From Aquisediminimonas profunda (lineage in GTDB: Bacteria; Pseudomonadota; Alphaproteobacteria; Sphingomonadales; Sphingomonadaceae): a DNA stretch of 64,000 nt. The position numbers and the translations under genes are program-made. The notes beneath the pieces are model-generated. The model did no database searches, was not told the DNA's origin, and saw only the letters and a program-made list of their open reading frames with translations. Every line of letters starts with the position of its first letter. The first letter of the stretch is position 1. The stretch is from assembly GCF_019443285.1 (NCBI RefSeq), contig NZ_CP080327.1, positions 558,001-622,000 on the forward strand, in the 5' to 3' direction. Of the stretch, positions 1-10,661 are shown piece by piece.

Positions 1-43
1 CCTCGGCGTGCATTGTGCCGTTCTTGAGTGTGAAATGGTCCAT
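1..43 (-). CDS. lysA: Diaminopimelate decarboxylase LysA, N-terminus only
   Basis: Only the first 14 codons lie in the window; the gene continues past the left edge. The start MDHFTLKNGTMHAE matches the usual LysA opening (an M-D-H-F start followed by an H-A-E motif). An SD-like GAGGA sits a few bases before the ATG at 41-43. LysA is the PLP enzyme that decarboxylates meso-diaminopimelate to L-lysine. It follows argH and a small lipoprotein gene on the same strand with a 7-nt gap, the gene order I expect in sphingomonads. The call rests on 14 residues plus this context. Confidence 0.7.
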   Translation of the reverse strand, partial: MDHFTLKNGTMHAE

Positions 44-50
44 TATGTCC

Positions 51-293
51 TCAGTGCGATGGAGGAAGGTCGAACTTGTCGTTCTGCCGTTCTTCTGAGC
101 GTTTCAATTGCTCATCGCTACGTTTGGGTCGGGACTGAATGTCTGGAACCAGCAGCTGGTCTGGCGTCGGGACGGCGGACGCGGTCTCGGGCTTTGGAGG
201 AAGGCTCTTGCCCGTCTCCGGCTTGAGCGCCACGCGGCCACCACACGCCGAAAGTGCAAGTGCCAAGCCCGTCAATGCCCAAAATGACTTCAT
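51..293 (-). CDS. Small lipoprotein between argH and lysA
   Basis: This is an 80-residue protein. It has a short hydrophobic leader with a lipobox (LSAC, Cys17), so it is probably cleaved by signal peptidase II and lipidated. The rest is Pro/Lys/Glu-rich and looks disordered, with no recognisable domain. Its ATG overlaps the argH stop (TGA within ATGA at 290-293), which shows translational coupling and fixes this start over longer upstream readings. The position between argH and lysA suggests co-transcription, not a biosynthetic role. The function is unknown. Confidence 0.75.
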   Translation of the reverse strand: MKSFWALTGLALALSACGGRVALKPETGKSLPPKPETASAVPTPDQLLVPDIQSRPKRSDEQLKRSEERQNDKFDLPPSH

Positions 294-1666
294 GTGTTCC
301 GTTCCAATGCCATTCTTGCCTCGGCAATCCGAGTCCTTACACCAGACGGTGCAGTCCCGCCATGGCTGGTGCGGCTCATGACCGATGCATCGACCGAAAG
401 CACGCTGAAAACTCCCTCCTCGATCCGCGGATCGATCCCTTTCAAATCGACAAGCGCAAGATCGGCAAGACCACAACCCTTTGCTTCAGCCAGCTTTACG
501 GCCTGCCCGGTGATATGGTGGGCCTCGCGAAATGGGACGTTCGCCTCCCTAACCAGCCAGTCAGCAAGGTCGGTCGCGGTCGCAAAGCCGCTTTCAGCAA
601 GTGCCCGCATCCGATCTGTCCTGAATGTGAGGCTTTCGATCATGCCGGTCATCGCCGCAAGTGACAGCGCAAGCAGGTCATGGGCTTCAAAAACCGGCGG
701 CTTGTCGTCCTGCATGTCCTTTGAATAGGCCAGAGGCAGGCCCTTCATGGTGATCATCAGGGCCGTCGTGCAGCCGATGATCCGCCCGGCATGACCACGC
801 ACCAGTTCGGCTGCATCGGGGTTGCGCTTTTGTGGCATGATTGAGCTGCCAGTCGACCAGGCATCCGGCAGTGCCACAAATCCGAAAGGCTGGCTGGCCC
901 AAATCACGACCTCTTCAGCCATCCGAGACAGATGCAGTGCGCACTGGCTGGCGGCCATCAGATAGTCGAGAGCGAAATCACGGTCGGAAACGCTGTCCAG
1001 CGAATTTGCGGTCGGCCCATCGAAGCCCAGCACGGCAGCAGTCTGCGCGCGGTCAATCGGAAAGCCTGTCCCGGCCAGTGCCGCGCTCCCTAGCGGGCAT
1101 TGGTTCAGTCGCACTCTCGCATCGGCAAATCGCGAAGCATCGCGCCGTATCATTTCGTGCCAGGCCATCAAATGATGGCCAAGCGTCACGGGCTGCGCGC
1201 TTTGAAGATGCGTGAAGCCGGGCATAACAGAATCTGCATGCTCCTCCGCGCGCGCGACAATAGCCCACCGCAAAGCCCGAAGCCCGCTTGCCACGGCGTC
1301 CATCGCGTCACGGACCCAGAGCTTGAAGTCTGTTGCAACCTGATCGTTGCGGGATCGCGCCGTATGAAGGCGCCCGGCGACGGACCCAATCTTTTCGGCG
1401 AGGCGTGTTTCCGTCACCATATGGATATCTTCAAGCGCCAGATCTTCCGGAACGCCGTCCCGCGCATAGTCCAATGCGACGGCATCGAGTCCATCGCAGA
1501 TCGCCTGCGCATCGGCCGCCGACAGGATGCCGGTGGCGCCAAGCATGGCTGCATGGGCCTTTGACGCCGCGATGTCCTGCTGCCAAAGCCGCTTGTCGAA
1601 CGGGATAGAGGCATTTATCTCGCGCATCACTGCCGCCGGGCCTTCTGCGAAGCGCCCGCCCCACAT
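290..1666 (-). CDS. argH: Argininosuccinate lyase
   Basis: ArgH splits argininosuccinate into arginine and fumarate, the last step of arginine synthesis, in the cytoplasm. The product is 458 residues, the normal length for the family. It begins [10 protein letters not shown], the standard ArgH opening. HTARSRNDQ is at residues 101-109, and the fumarase/aspartase signature [12 protein letters not shown], which carries the catalytic serine loop, is near residue 275. The reading frame stays open upstream of 1666, but that part is not ArgH-like and no start codon lies close by. No clear SD precedes this ATG. It diverges from the thioredoxin gene at 1683 with almost no spacer. Confidence 0.95.
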   Translation of the reverse strand: MWGGRFAEGPAAVMREINASIPFDKRLWQQDIAASKAHAAMLGATGILSAADAQAICDGLDAVALDYARDGVPEDLALEDIHMVTETRLAEKIGSVAGRLHTARSRNDQVATDFKLWVRDAMDAVASGLRALRWAIVARAEEHADSVMPGFTHLQSAQPVTLGHHLMAWHEMIRRDASRFADARVRLNQCPLGSAALAGTGFPIDRAQTAAVLGFDGPTANSLDSVSDRDFALDYLMAASQCALHLSRMAEEVVIWASQPFGFVALPDAWSTGSSIMPQKRNPDAAELVRGHAGRIIGCTTALMITMKGLPLAYSKDMQDDKPPVFEAHDLLALSLAAMTGMIESLTFRTDRMRALAESGFATATDLADWLVREANVPFREAHHITGQAVKLAEAKGCGLADLALVDLKGIDPRIEEGVFSVLSVDASVMSRTSHGGTAPSGVRTRIAEARMALERNT

Positions 1667-1682
1667 TGAATTGGAGCTGTCA

Positions 1683-2270
1683 TTGCGACTGGAAATCTTC
1701 GGCCTCCTCGGGAGTTGCGCCCTACTGCTGGCGGGGTGCGATAAGCAATCTGCCCCTGCACCGCAAGCCGAGGGCGCACCATCGGCCCAATCGGACGCCC
1801 CCGCGGGCCCGGAACAGGCTGGCACTGTCGACATGTCGCATCGCGGCGAGGCAATGCCGTCTGTCGTGTTCGAGGACCCGAAGGGCCTGCCAGCGACGCT
1901 TGCTGACTTCAAGGGCAAGCCGCTGCTCGTCAATCTCTGGGCCACCTGGTGCGGGCCTTGCGTTGCCGAAATGCCGACGCTCGACACCATTGCCGGTCGC
2001 GAAGCAGCGCGTCTGCAGGTTGTGGTCATCAGCCAGGACAGCAACCGTGCGCTCGTCGATAGTTGGTGGGCGAAGCGGTCGCTTCCCCATCTCAAACCGT
2101 ATCTCGACGCAAAAAGCGACCTCGGCTTTGCTTACAATACCGGAATGCTGCCTACGACGATTCTCTATGACGCCAAAGGCAAGGAGGTCTGGCGCGTCAT
2201 TGGCAGCATGAATTGGGACGGACCCCGCGCGAACACCTTGCTCGCGGAAATCCTCGAAGCTGGAAACTAG
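1683..2270 (+). CDS. TlpA-like thioredoxin-fold lipoprotein
   Basis: This is a 195-residue thiol-disulfide oxidoreductase of the TlpA/ResA type. I place the start at TTG 1683 because GGAG lies 6 nt upstream (1673-1676). It gives a leader with lipobox LLAGC (Cys19). A Pro/Ala-rich linker follows, then a thioredoxin domain with the WCGPC active site at residues 89-93. The family member is expected to be anchored facing the periplasm and to reduce disulfides, for example on apocytochromes. The stop overlaps the convergent nitronate monooxygenase stop through a shared CTAG at 2267-2270. TTG at 1671 is an alternative start. Confidence 0.88.
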   Translation: MRLEIFGLLGSCALLLAGCDKQSAPAPQAEGAPSAQSDAPAGPEQAGTVDMSHRGEAMPSVVFEDPKGLPATLADFKGKPLLVNLWATWCGPCVAEMPTLDTIAGREAARLQVVVISQDSNRALVDSWWAKRSLPHLKPYLDAKSDLGFAYNTGMLPTTILYDAKGKEVWRVIGSMNWDGPRANTLLAEILEAGN

Positions 2271-3238
2271 CGAAGTTTTGCTGCCAGTTCCGCCTTTGCC
2301 ACATTGAACTCGGCTTCAAGCCGATCAACACGATCAGCCACAGTATCGACGGCCGTGACGGCGCCGATTCCCTGGCCCGAGCCCCAGATATCCTTCCAGG
2401 CCTTTGCCTTTGTATTGCCGCCAGAACCGAAGTTCATGGTTTTCAAATCGCCTTCGGGCAGATTGTCCGGATCAAGGCCTGCACGCTCGATAGAGCCGCG
2501 CAAATAATTTCCATGAACACCGGTAAAGAGGTTCGAATAGACGATATCGGAAGCCCTGCCTTCAACGATCCCCTGCTTGTAGTTGGGATCGGCATTGGCC
2601 TCCTTGGTCGCGATCCACGGCGTGCCGATATAGGCAAGGTCAGCGCCGACGGCGAGCGCGGCCAGGATCGAACGACCCGTCGCAATGGCACCTGAAAGCG
2701 CAATCGGTCCATCAAACCATTCGCGCAGTTCGGATACAAATGCGAATGGCGACAGCCGGCCTGCATGTCCCCCTGCACCGGCCGCAACAGGAATCAGCCC
2801 GTCCGCTCCCTTTTCGATGGCCTTGCGCGCAAAACGATCATCAATGACGTCATGCAGGGCGATGCCGCCCCAAGAGTGGACCGCCTGATTCAGTTCTTCA
2901 CGCGCCCCCAGAGACGTAATTGTGATTGGCACCTGCCATTTCGCGCATGTCGCAACATCGGCATCAAGCCTGTCGTTCGAGCGGTGGACGATCTGGTTGA
3001 CGGCATAGGGAGCAGCCGGCCGATCCGGGTTGGCGCGATTGTGCGCGGCCAGTTCTTCGGTGATCTGATGAAGCCATTCGTCAAGCTGCGCTTGCGGGCG
3101 CGCGTTCAGGGCCGGGAAGGAACCGACTATTCCGGCCTTGCACTGTGCAATGACCAGTTCCGGACCGGATACGATGAAGAGGGGAGAGCCTATGACCGGA
3201 AGCCGCAGGCGATCGAACAGCGGAGATGGCAATGTCAT
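2267..3238 (-). CDS. Nitronate monooxygenase family protein
   Basis: This 323-residue protein belongs to the FMN-dependent nitronate monooxygenase (2-nitropropane dioxygenase) TIM-barrel family. The glycine-rich loop VAAGAGGHAG at residues 151-160 holds the conserved histidine (His158). A phosphate-binding segment GAIATGRS with GADLAYIGTPW follows around 183-207. Relatives oxidise alkyl nitronates or act on related small molecules; the true substrate is not shown by the sequence. It diverges from the Rieske oxygenase gene across a 271-bp gap. Some relatives are annotated as enoyl-reductase-like proteins, but the loop pattern favours this family. Confidence 0.88.
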   Translation of the reverse strand: MTLPSPLFDRLRLPVIGSPLFIVSGPELVIAQCKAGIVGSFPALNARPQAQLDEWLHQITEELAAHNRANPDRPAAPYAVNQIVHRSNDRLDADVATCAKWQVPITITSLGAREELNQAVHSWGGIALHDVIDDRFARKAIEKGADGLIPVAAGAGGHAGRLSPFAFVSELREWFDGPIALSGAIATGRSILAALAVGADLAYIGTPWIATKEANADPNYKQGIVEGRASDIVYSNLFTGVHGNYLRGSIERAGLDPDNLPEGDLKTMNFGSGGNTKAKAWKDIWGSGQGIGAVTAVDTVADRVDRLEAEFNVAKAELAAKLR

Positions 3239-3509
3239 GGGCGGGCGTCTTAGCGAAACATTCCGGGGTGTCCAGCCGCGGATTTGTTAGTTGCGGGCCC
3301 GATTTAAAGATCCCGCCATCGCAGCATGCATCGCCCGTGATTGGACCGTACCTGCGTGTGCCCCACTAACATTCTTGAGCATGAACTATTTGATTTCGAT
3401 CAAGGTCCTGCTGGTCGAACGCGTCACAGTGATCTGAGGGCATAGGGATCAGCACTTTAAAGCTGTTGCCCGTTTGCAGGGCGCTAGACCCCGGCGCATA
3501 GGAGGTATC
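3239..3509. other. Divergent intergenic region with an FNR-type box
   Basis: This is the regulatory gap between the divergent nitronate monooxygenase and Rieske oxygenase genes. The clear signal in it is TTGATTTCGATCAA at 3390-3403. An AGGAGG SD at 3500-3505 sets the GTG start of the oxygenase. I see no small gene or RNA gene here. Confidence 0.6.
3390..3403. promoter_or_regulatory. FNR/FixK-type box upstream of the Rieske oxygenase
   Basis: TTGATTTCGATCAA is an exact match to the FNR/FixK consensus TTGAT-N4-ATCAA. It lies 106 bp before the GTG start of the Rieske oxygenase and about 150 bp before the divergent nitronate monooxygenase. I see no convincing -10 element at class II distance, so the regulated promoter is not settled. 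Confidence 0.55.
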
Positions 3510-5048
3510 GTGGTAGAAACATTGACGGGAACCAACCGGTCCAAGGGCCTGACCTACGACGAACTGCTGGACATGGACACGCACCTCGTTCCGACAAAGT
3601 TGCGAGAGGATTCTCCACTTGAACCCGGGCCAACGATCGTCAACCCGAGTATCTATTATTCGCGGGACTTCTTTGATCTTGAGGTTGAGCGGCTCTGGAA
3701 GCGCGTTTGGCAACTGGCTTGCCATGAAGATGACATCCCGAATGTTGGCGACACTCTGGTCTATGACATTGCGAGCCTGTCCTACATCATCGTTCGCACA
3801 GGAAAAGACGAAATCAAGGCATTCCCCAATGCTTGCCTTCATCGCGGACGGGCGCTTGCCACTGAGGACGCATCCGGCCTGCATGAGTTTCGCTGTCCTT
3901 TTCATGGCTGGGCCTGGAAACTTGATGGAACATTAAAGGAAGTGCCCTGCCAATGGGACTTCCCTTCGGTCAGTGCCAAGACTCACAGTCTTCCGTCGGT
4001 GCAGGTGGGGCGCTGGGGGGGATTCGTGTTCATAAATCCGGACGACAAGGCCGGGCCGCTGAAGGAATTTCTGGGCGATATCAACCGGCACTTCGAGCCA
4101 ATTCCATTTGAACGCCGCTACAAGTCAGCTCATGTCGCCAAAAAACTTCGGTGCAACTGGAAGGTGGCGCAGGAGGCCTTCATGGAAGCGTATCACGTCG
4201 TGGCTACGCACCCGACGCTGCTGCCAGTGATGGGAGACGCAAACAGCAAGTATGACGTTTTCGGAAACATGTCCCGTGCCATCTCCCCAAATGGGCTTCT
4301 CAGCCCCCACGTGAATCCCGAACTGGTGGCAGACCCTGTCGAAGGCGCGACCGCCTACACGAAAATCCGGCATGCCCTCTCGGGCAATATATATGAACGG
4401 CTCGCATTTGGTCGCGTCAAGGTCACCGCTCGCGATGGAACGAGTGGCATTTTTGATGAGGCCGCCCATCACCTTGAGGGCGAGCTTGATCATGCTGACA
4501 TCCAGTTGTGCAATTGGGTTGGCGGAGCGTTAGCGGAAGGCATGGAAAATGAACCAGATACGACGACCGTTGGTCCCGTCCCGGATCGACGCAAGGCCGC
4601 AGCGGACGCGCAGCGCGCACTTTGGCGCGAACGGCTCGGGTCTGAAGTCGACCAAGTGAGCGATGCCGAGTTTGTCGACACAATCTATTACAATGTGTTC
4701 CCCAATATCAGCCCGTGGGGATGCTTCAATCCGATCTTTTACCGCTTCCGACCCTATGGCGACAATCCGGAGGAATGCATTCATGAAACCATGTTGATGC
4801 TGCCTGTTCCTCAGGGAGAGGAGCGGCCCGCTCCGGCAAAAATACACTGGCTGGATTTTGACGATGATTATGTCGAAGCGCCGGAGTTGGGAATGCTTGC
4901 GAAGGTGTTCAATCAGGACGTGGTCAATCTGCCCCATGTTCAGAAGGGAATGAAATCCATCAAATCAAAGGAAATTGTCTTTGCGAACTATGGCGAGACA
5001 AAGATTCGCCATTTCCACAAGCTGCTCAAGGAGTGGCTGAGCCGCTGA
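3510..5048 (+). CDS. Aromatic ring-hydroxylating oxygenase, Rieske alpha subunit
   Basis: The 512-residue product is a Rieske non-haem iron oxygenase large subunit. The [2Fe-2S] ligands are Cys109, His111, Cys129 and His132 (CLH...CPFH). The catalytic domain has the N-W-K...E-A-Y-H-x4-H iron-site pattern shortly after residue 200. GTG at 3510 is chosen because AGGAGG lies 4 nt before it. No beta subunit, ferredoxin or reductase gene is adjacent, so electron partners must be encoded elsewhere. The family hydroxylates aromatic rings or steroid-like substrates or demethylates; the substrate cannot be read from the sequence. An FNR-type box lies upstream. Confidence 0.9.
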   Translation: MVETLTGTNRSKGLTYDELLDMDTHLVPTKLREDSPLEPGPTIVNPSIYYSRDFFDLEVERLWKRVWQLACHEDDIPNVGDTLVYDIASLSYIIVRTGKDEIKAFPNACLHRGRALATEDASGLHEFRCPFHGWAWKLDGTLKEVPCQWDFPSVSAKTHSLPSVQVGRWGGFVFINPDDKAGPLKEFLGDINRHFEPIPFERRYKSAHVAKKLRCNWKVAQEAFMEAYHVVATHPTLLPVMGDANSKYDVFGNMSRAISPNGLLSPHVNPELVADPVEGATAYTKIRHALSGNIYERLAFGRVKVTARDGTSGIFDEAAHHLEGELDHADIQLCNWVGGALAEGMENEPDTTTVGPVPDRRKAAADAQRALWRERLGSEVDQVSDAEFVDTIYYNVFPNISPWGCFNPIFYRFRPYGDNPEECIHETMLMLPVPQGEERPAPAKIHWLDFDDDYVEAPELGMLAKVFNQDVVNLPHVQKGMKSIKSKEIVFANYGETKIRHFHKLLKEWLSR

Positions 5049-5080
5049 CAATGCCTTCGATCAAATGAAACTATTGCGTC

Positions 5081-5596
5081 TCACAGACGTTGAAAGAGCT
5101 GCGTCTTGCCCGGTGGGAAATCGACTTCACCCATGGGCTCAAATCCAAGCTTTTCGGCCACTCGCCGCGAGGCGACGTTCCCCGCATCAATGATGCAGCG
5201 GATTTCCGGGTGACCCAATGACTGATCCGCCCAGTCAAGCACCGCTGCGATTGCTTCAGTGGCAAGACCCTGCCCCCAGGCATCGGGGATGAAGGCCCAT
5301 CCTGCTTCGGGATAGCCTTCGAGTTCCGGAATGCCACGCTCGAAACTGGCAAGGCCGCCACTTCCGAGGAATGCACCGGTTTCGCGGGATGTGAAACTCC
5401 AGTAACCGTACCCAAACAGGCTCCATAGGCCGATACCCTGGAGAAACTTTCCCCAGCTTTCGGTCCGCGTCCGGGGCTGGCCACCGATGAATGTTGTCAT
5501 CCGCGGATCGGCCCATGCCGAGGCGTAAGCCTCCCAGACATCAAGTGACAGCGGACGCAGGATCATGCGTTCAGCCTGGAGGATGGGCGGGATCAT
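5081..5596 (-). CDS. GNAT family N-acetyltransferase (RimJ/RimL type)
   Basis: This is a 171-residue acetyltransferase of the RimJ/RimL subgroup. It opens with the typical ERMILRPLS strand and has the acetyl-CoA loop WGQGLATEA near residues 108-116. It ends with the N-x-A-S-R-R-V-A-E-K-L-G-F motif. The family transfers acetyl groups to protein N-termini or small amines; the target here is unknown. The ATG at 5596 overlaps the stop of the upstream gene (ATGA, 5593-5596), which supports this start over a longer reading and implies translational coupling. Confidence 0.88.
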   Translation of the reverse strand: MIPPILQAERMILRPLSLDVWEAYASAWADPRMTTFIGGQPRTRTESWGKFLQGIGLWSLFGYGYWSFTSRETGAFLGSGGLASFERGIPELEGYPEAGWAFIPDAWGQGLATEAIAAVLDWADQSLGHPEIRCIIDAGNVASRRVAEKLGFEPMGEVDFPPGKTQLFQRL

Positions 5597-5991
5597 GCCC
5601 TGCCCTTTGCACGTCGCTTCCAGAAGGAAAAGGTCTTGTCCTGGACCTGAGACAGGAATGCACGAGCCTCTGGCCCGGTCCATGCCCCTGCATAGTCACG
5701 GCGGCCGACCCACCAGCCTTGCCCCGGCAAACCATCACCCTCGCGCACAACAAGCGCTGCCAGTTCCGGCTCTCCGCGCGCAGCACCGCGCCGGTCGATT
5801 TCGTCGAGCACCTTGCATAAGGCCCGCATCTTTGGTCGACTGAAGCGATAGCCGAGCTCAAGCAGAAGTTCGGAGTAACTTACAGCCTTCCCGTTCCGGG
5901 CGGCATCCTGCAGAAGTCGTTCAACCAGCGCGACATCGAACAGTGGCGCGCCTGGGTTGACGGGGCCTTCATCGAAGAATTCATCAAACAT
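5593..5991 (-). CDS. Conserved hypothetical protein upstream of the GNAT gene
   Basis: I do not recognise a characterised family for this 132-residue soluble protein. It has an acidic N-terminus, a central helical stretch that could be a winged-helix-like fold (AVSYSELLLELGYRFSRPK), and a strand-rich C-terminal half with VVREGDGLPGQGWW. There is no signal peptide or membrane segment. Its stop overlaps the start of the acetyltransferase gene, so the two are translationally coupled and may act together. No function is assigned. Confidence 0.7.
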   Translation of the reverse strand: MFDEFFDEGPVNPGAPLFDVALVERLLQDAARNGKAVSYSELLLELGYRFSRPKMRALCKVLDEIDRRGAARGEPELAALVVREGDGLPGQGWWVGRRDYAGAWTGPEARAFLSQVQDKTFSFWKRRAKGRA

Positions 5992-6046
5992 TGCACCAGT
6001 CTAGCGCGACCGGCGCGAAGCTCAAACCGTCAACCTGAGCTGGCTG

Positions 6047-6910
6047 TCAGGCGGCCAACGCCTTGGGTATCCGCGCCGCTTCATAGTCGCTTTCAGCCAT
6101 TTTGATCAGATTGCGATCATCATGGTTCCAAGGATGAAAGCCTGGCAGGAAGAAGGTTGCCCAGGGGATCATCAATTTACGGATGGCACCCGGACCGCCG
6201 AACAGGAACCAAAGCAAGCCAAGATGCGCTTTTGCGCCCGTGATCCTGTCCTGACGCAAGAGCTCTATCACGCCCTTGTAGCGATTCACCCAAAAATTCT
6301 TCGAGACGAGCAGCATCATGATGCTCTTGACCTTCCACCGCTTCCAGCGCGTCCAGTCCTTCGTGGCGTGGAGCCAGGTGTCATAGGCGACGCCCTTGTG
6401 CTCGATCTCTTCCATTGCGTGCCATTTCCAGAGCTCGACCTGTTCGGGATCTGCACCCTTCCACAGCTTCTTGTCCGTGATCATCTGTGTGGCCATAATC
6501 GCGGTGTAGTGTTCAAGAGCCATGGTCACCGCAAGGTTGAGAATTTGAGGACGATTCTTCGTCATTTCGAGCGAGTCGATCACCTTTTTCTCGAGGCCCG
6601 AAATGTCATAGCCCGCGTCGGCAACTCTCTTGTTGAACGCCACATGCTCGCGCGTGTGCATGATTTCCTGCTGGACGAAGGCGCGGATCTCGCGCTCAAG
6701 TTTTTCAGGCGCCCCGTTGCGGAAAGCCTTTACTGACTCAATGAAAAACGCTTCACCACGCGGAAATGTGATAGAGAGCGCATTGTAGAAAGCCGTTGCA
6801 ATCGGATCGCCACCAAGCCACCAACGATCCTGCTTCGCGTTGCGCCCGAAACGGCGGTCACGAGGCGTGATAGTCAGGTCAGCAGGCGTTTTGAGGGCAA
6901 CAGCAGTCAT
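6047..6910 (-). CDS. PF10118-type predicted metal-dependent hydrolase
   Basis: This 287-residue protein matches the PF10118 family of predicted metal-dependent hydrolases. It has regularly spaced Glu/His motifs in long helices: QQEIMHTREH, MALEHYTAIM and HAMEEIEHKG. The pattern resembles a di-iron four-helix arrangement, but that is inference; no activity is established for the family. It is transcribed away from a TetR gene across a 45-bp spacer that holds two matching operator-like palindromes. Control by that TetR protein is therefore likely. Confidence 0.85.
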   Translation of the reverse strand: MTAVALKTPADLTITPRDRRFGRNAKQDRWWLGGDPIATAFYNALSITFPRGEAFFIESVKAFRNGAPEKLEREIRAFVQQEIMHTREHVAFNKRVADAGYDISGLEKKVIDSLEMTKNRPQILNLAVTMALEHYTAIMATQMITDKKLWKGADPEQVELWKWHAMEEIEHKGVAYDTWLHATKDWTRWKRWKVKSIMMLLVSKNFWVNRYKGVIELLRQDRITGAKAHLGLLWFLFGGPGAIRKLMIPWATFFLPGFHPWNHDDRNLIKMAESDYEAARIPKALAA

Positions 6911-6922
6911 GCACGAATCTCC

Positions 6923-6937
6923 TTACACTCGTGTCAA
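6923..6937. promoter_or_regulatory. Operator-like palindrome 1 (TetR/PF10118 divergent promoter)
   Basis: TTACACTCGTGTCAA is an imperfect palindrome with arms ACAC and GTGT. It has the same form (TTACAYNNRTGTCAA) as a second site at 6948-6962. It lies in the 45-bp spacer between the PF10118 and TetR genes. Confidence 0.6.
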
Positions 6938-6947
6938 TAGGAATTAC

Positions 6948-6962
6948 TTACATAAATGTCAA
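6948..6962. promoter_or_regulatory. Operator-like palindrome 2 (overlaps the TetR start codon)
   Basis: TTACATAAATGTCAA repeats the pattern of the site at 6923-6937, starting 25 bp later. It overlaps the ATG of the TetR gene at 6956-6958, a position that fits autorepression. Confidence 0.6.
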
Positions 6963-7558
6963 TAACACGTAAACGCCTGACCCCTGACGAAAGCCGTGCC
7001 ATCGCTCTGGAAGCCGCACGTGATCTGCTCATTGAAGCGGGGCCGCAAGCCGTGACCCTGAAAGCTGTCGCGGCGCGAATGGGAAGAACGCACGCAAATC
7101 TGCTTCATCACTTTGGTTCTGCCGCTGACCTTCAGGGCGCTCTCGCTGGGAACATTGCGGCTCAGGTCTGCGAAACTATCGCCGGCGTCGTGATGAAGGC
7201 TCGCCAAGGCGAAGCTGAACCTCGCAAAGTCGTAGAGATGACATTCGATGCGTTCGATCAGCAAGGTGTCGGCGGCCTTTGCACCTGGATGATCATGTCA
7301 GGCAACCAGGATGCGCTCAATCCGATCCTCGATGCCATCCACAATCTCATGGACCGACTGAGCGAAGGAGATGAGGACGGCCTCATGCGGGAAGAGACGC
7401 TGACCCTTGTCCTGCTCGCAATGGGAGACGCACTGCTCGGCGCACCGATGGCCCGCGCGCTTGGCCTGCCACGAGGTGCTGCGCGCGACCTTGCACACAA
7501 GATCCTGATGGCTTCACCAGGCATGCAAAAGCGCATTGCCGCGCACGAAGTGGGGTGA
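6956..7558 (+). CDS. TetR family transcriptional regulator
   Basis: This 200-residue regulator has an N-terminal TetR helix-turn-helix (VTLKAVAARMGRTHANLLHHFG, about residues 34-55), followed by a helical ligand-binding domain of ordinary length. It diverges from the PF10118 gene. Two matching 15-bp palindromes in the spacer are the obvious operators, one lying across its own start codon. The ligand is unknown. The start is the ATG at 6956; no strong SD is visible, so leaderless or weak translation is possible. Confidence 0.9.
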   Translation: MSITRKRLTPDESRAIALEAARDLLIEAGPQAVTLKAVAARMGRTHANLLHHFGSAADLQGALAGNIAAQVCETIAGVVMKARQGEAEPRKVVEMTFDAFDQQGVGGLCTWMIMSGNQDALNPILDAIHNLMDRLSEGDEDGLMREETLTLVLLAMGDALLGAPMARALGLPRGAARDLAHKILMASPGMQKRIAAHEVG

Positions 7559-9740
<2,182 letters not shown>

Positions 9741-9744
<4 letters not shown>

Positions 9745-10661
9745 CCAAGGCCGTTCTCGCGATCACAGGGGGTACCGGATTTGTTGGAAGAACCCTGATA
9801 CGGCTTGCCAGGTCGCAAGGGCACCTTGTGCGTGCACTGACCCGTTCACCGCAGGCTGAGCAGGATGGTGTTGAATGGATTTCGGGCGCGCTTGATCGTC
9901 CGGAAAGCCTTCACATGCTCGTCAAGGGAAGCGACGCAGTCATTCATGTTGCAGGTGTCGTGAATGCGCCGGATCGCGCGGGCTTTGAGGTTGGCAACGT
10001 CGCCGGGACACTGGCGATGATCCAAGCGACGCGCGAAGCCGGCGTTCGCCGGTTCGTCCATGTCTCGTCTTTGGCCGCACGGGAGCCCGAACTGTCAATC
10101 TATGGCTGGTCCAAGGCCAAGGCAGAAACGCTCGTGCAGGCAAGCGGCCTGGATTGGTCCATCATCCGTCCGCCCGCCATTTTCGGGCCAGAAGACCGCG
10201 AAATGCTTGACCTGTTCCGCATGGCACGGTTGGGTTATCTCGTGCTGCCGCCTGAGGGCCGGATTTCAGTCATCGAGGTGAGCGACCTCGCGCGGCTCCT
10301 TCTGGCGGTACTCTCTACCCAAGACGCGCAGGCGCAAATCTTCGAAGCCGATGACGGGCTGGCAGGCGGATGGAGCCACGGCAGTTTTGGAAAGGCCATC
10401 GGGTTTGCTGTTGGCAAGGATGTCAAAACCTTCTCCGCGTCGGCCCGTCTTATGGAATGGGCTGCAAAGCTGGACGGATTCTTCCGGGGATCAGGCGCGA
10501 AGCTTACAGCCGATCGGGTCCGCTATTTTTGCCATCCTGACTGGGTGATCAATTCCGACAAGAGGCCACCTGCTTCCCTATGGTTGCCCGAAGTGGACAC
10601 ACTCAGCGGGCTGCAATCAACGGCGCGCGCCTATGTCGAAGCGGGCTGGCTGAAACGCTGA
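9741..10661 (+). CDS. NAD(P)-binding epimerase/dehydratase family protein
   Basis: This 306-residue atypical SDR begins with the Rossmann motif GGTGFVGRTL (residues 9-18) and has a Y-x3-K pair (YGWSKAK, about residue 121). It resembles the NDUFA9/NAD-dependent epimerase branch. Its substrate is unknown. Translation is coupled to proB through an ATGA overlap. Its stop at 10659-10661 directly abuts the stop of the convergent ltrA gene at 10662, leaving no room for a terminator between them. Confidence 0.88.

Noticed and set aside
1666-2095. Longer ArgH N-terminus on the minus strand
   Set aside because: The open frame continues upstream, but its residues overlap the opposite-strand thioredoxin gene and do not resemble ArgH; the standard start MWGGRFAEG is at 1666.
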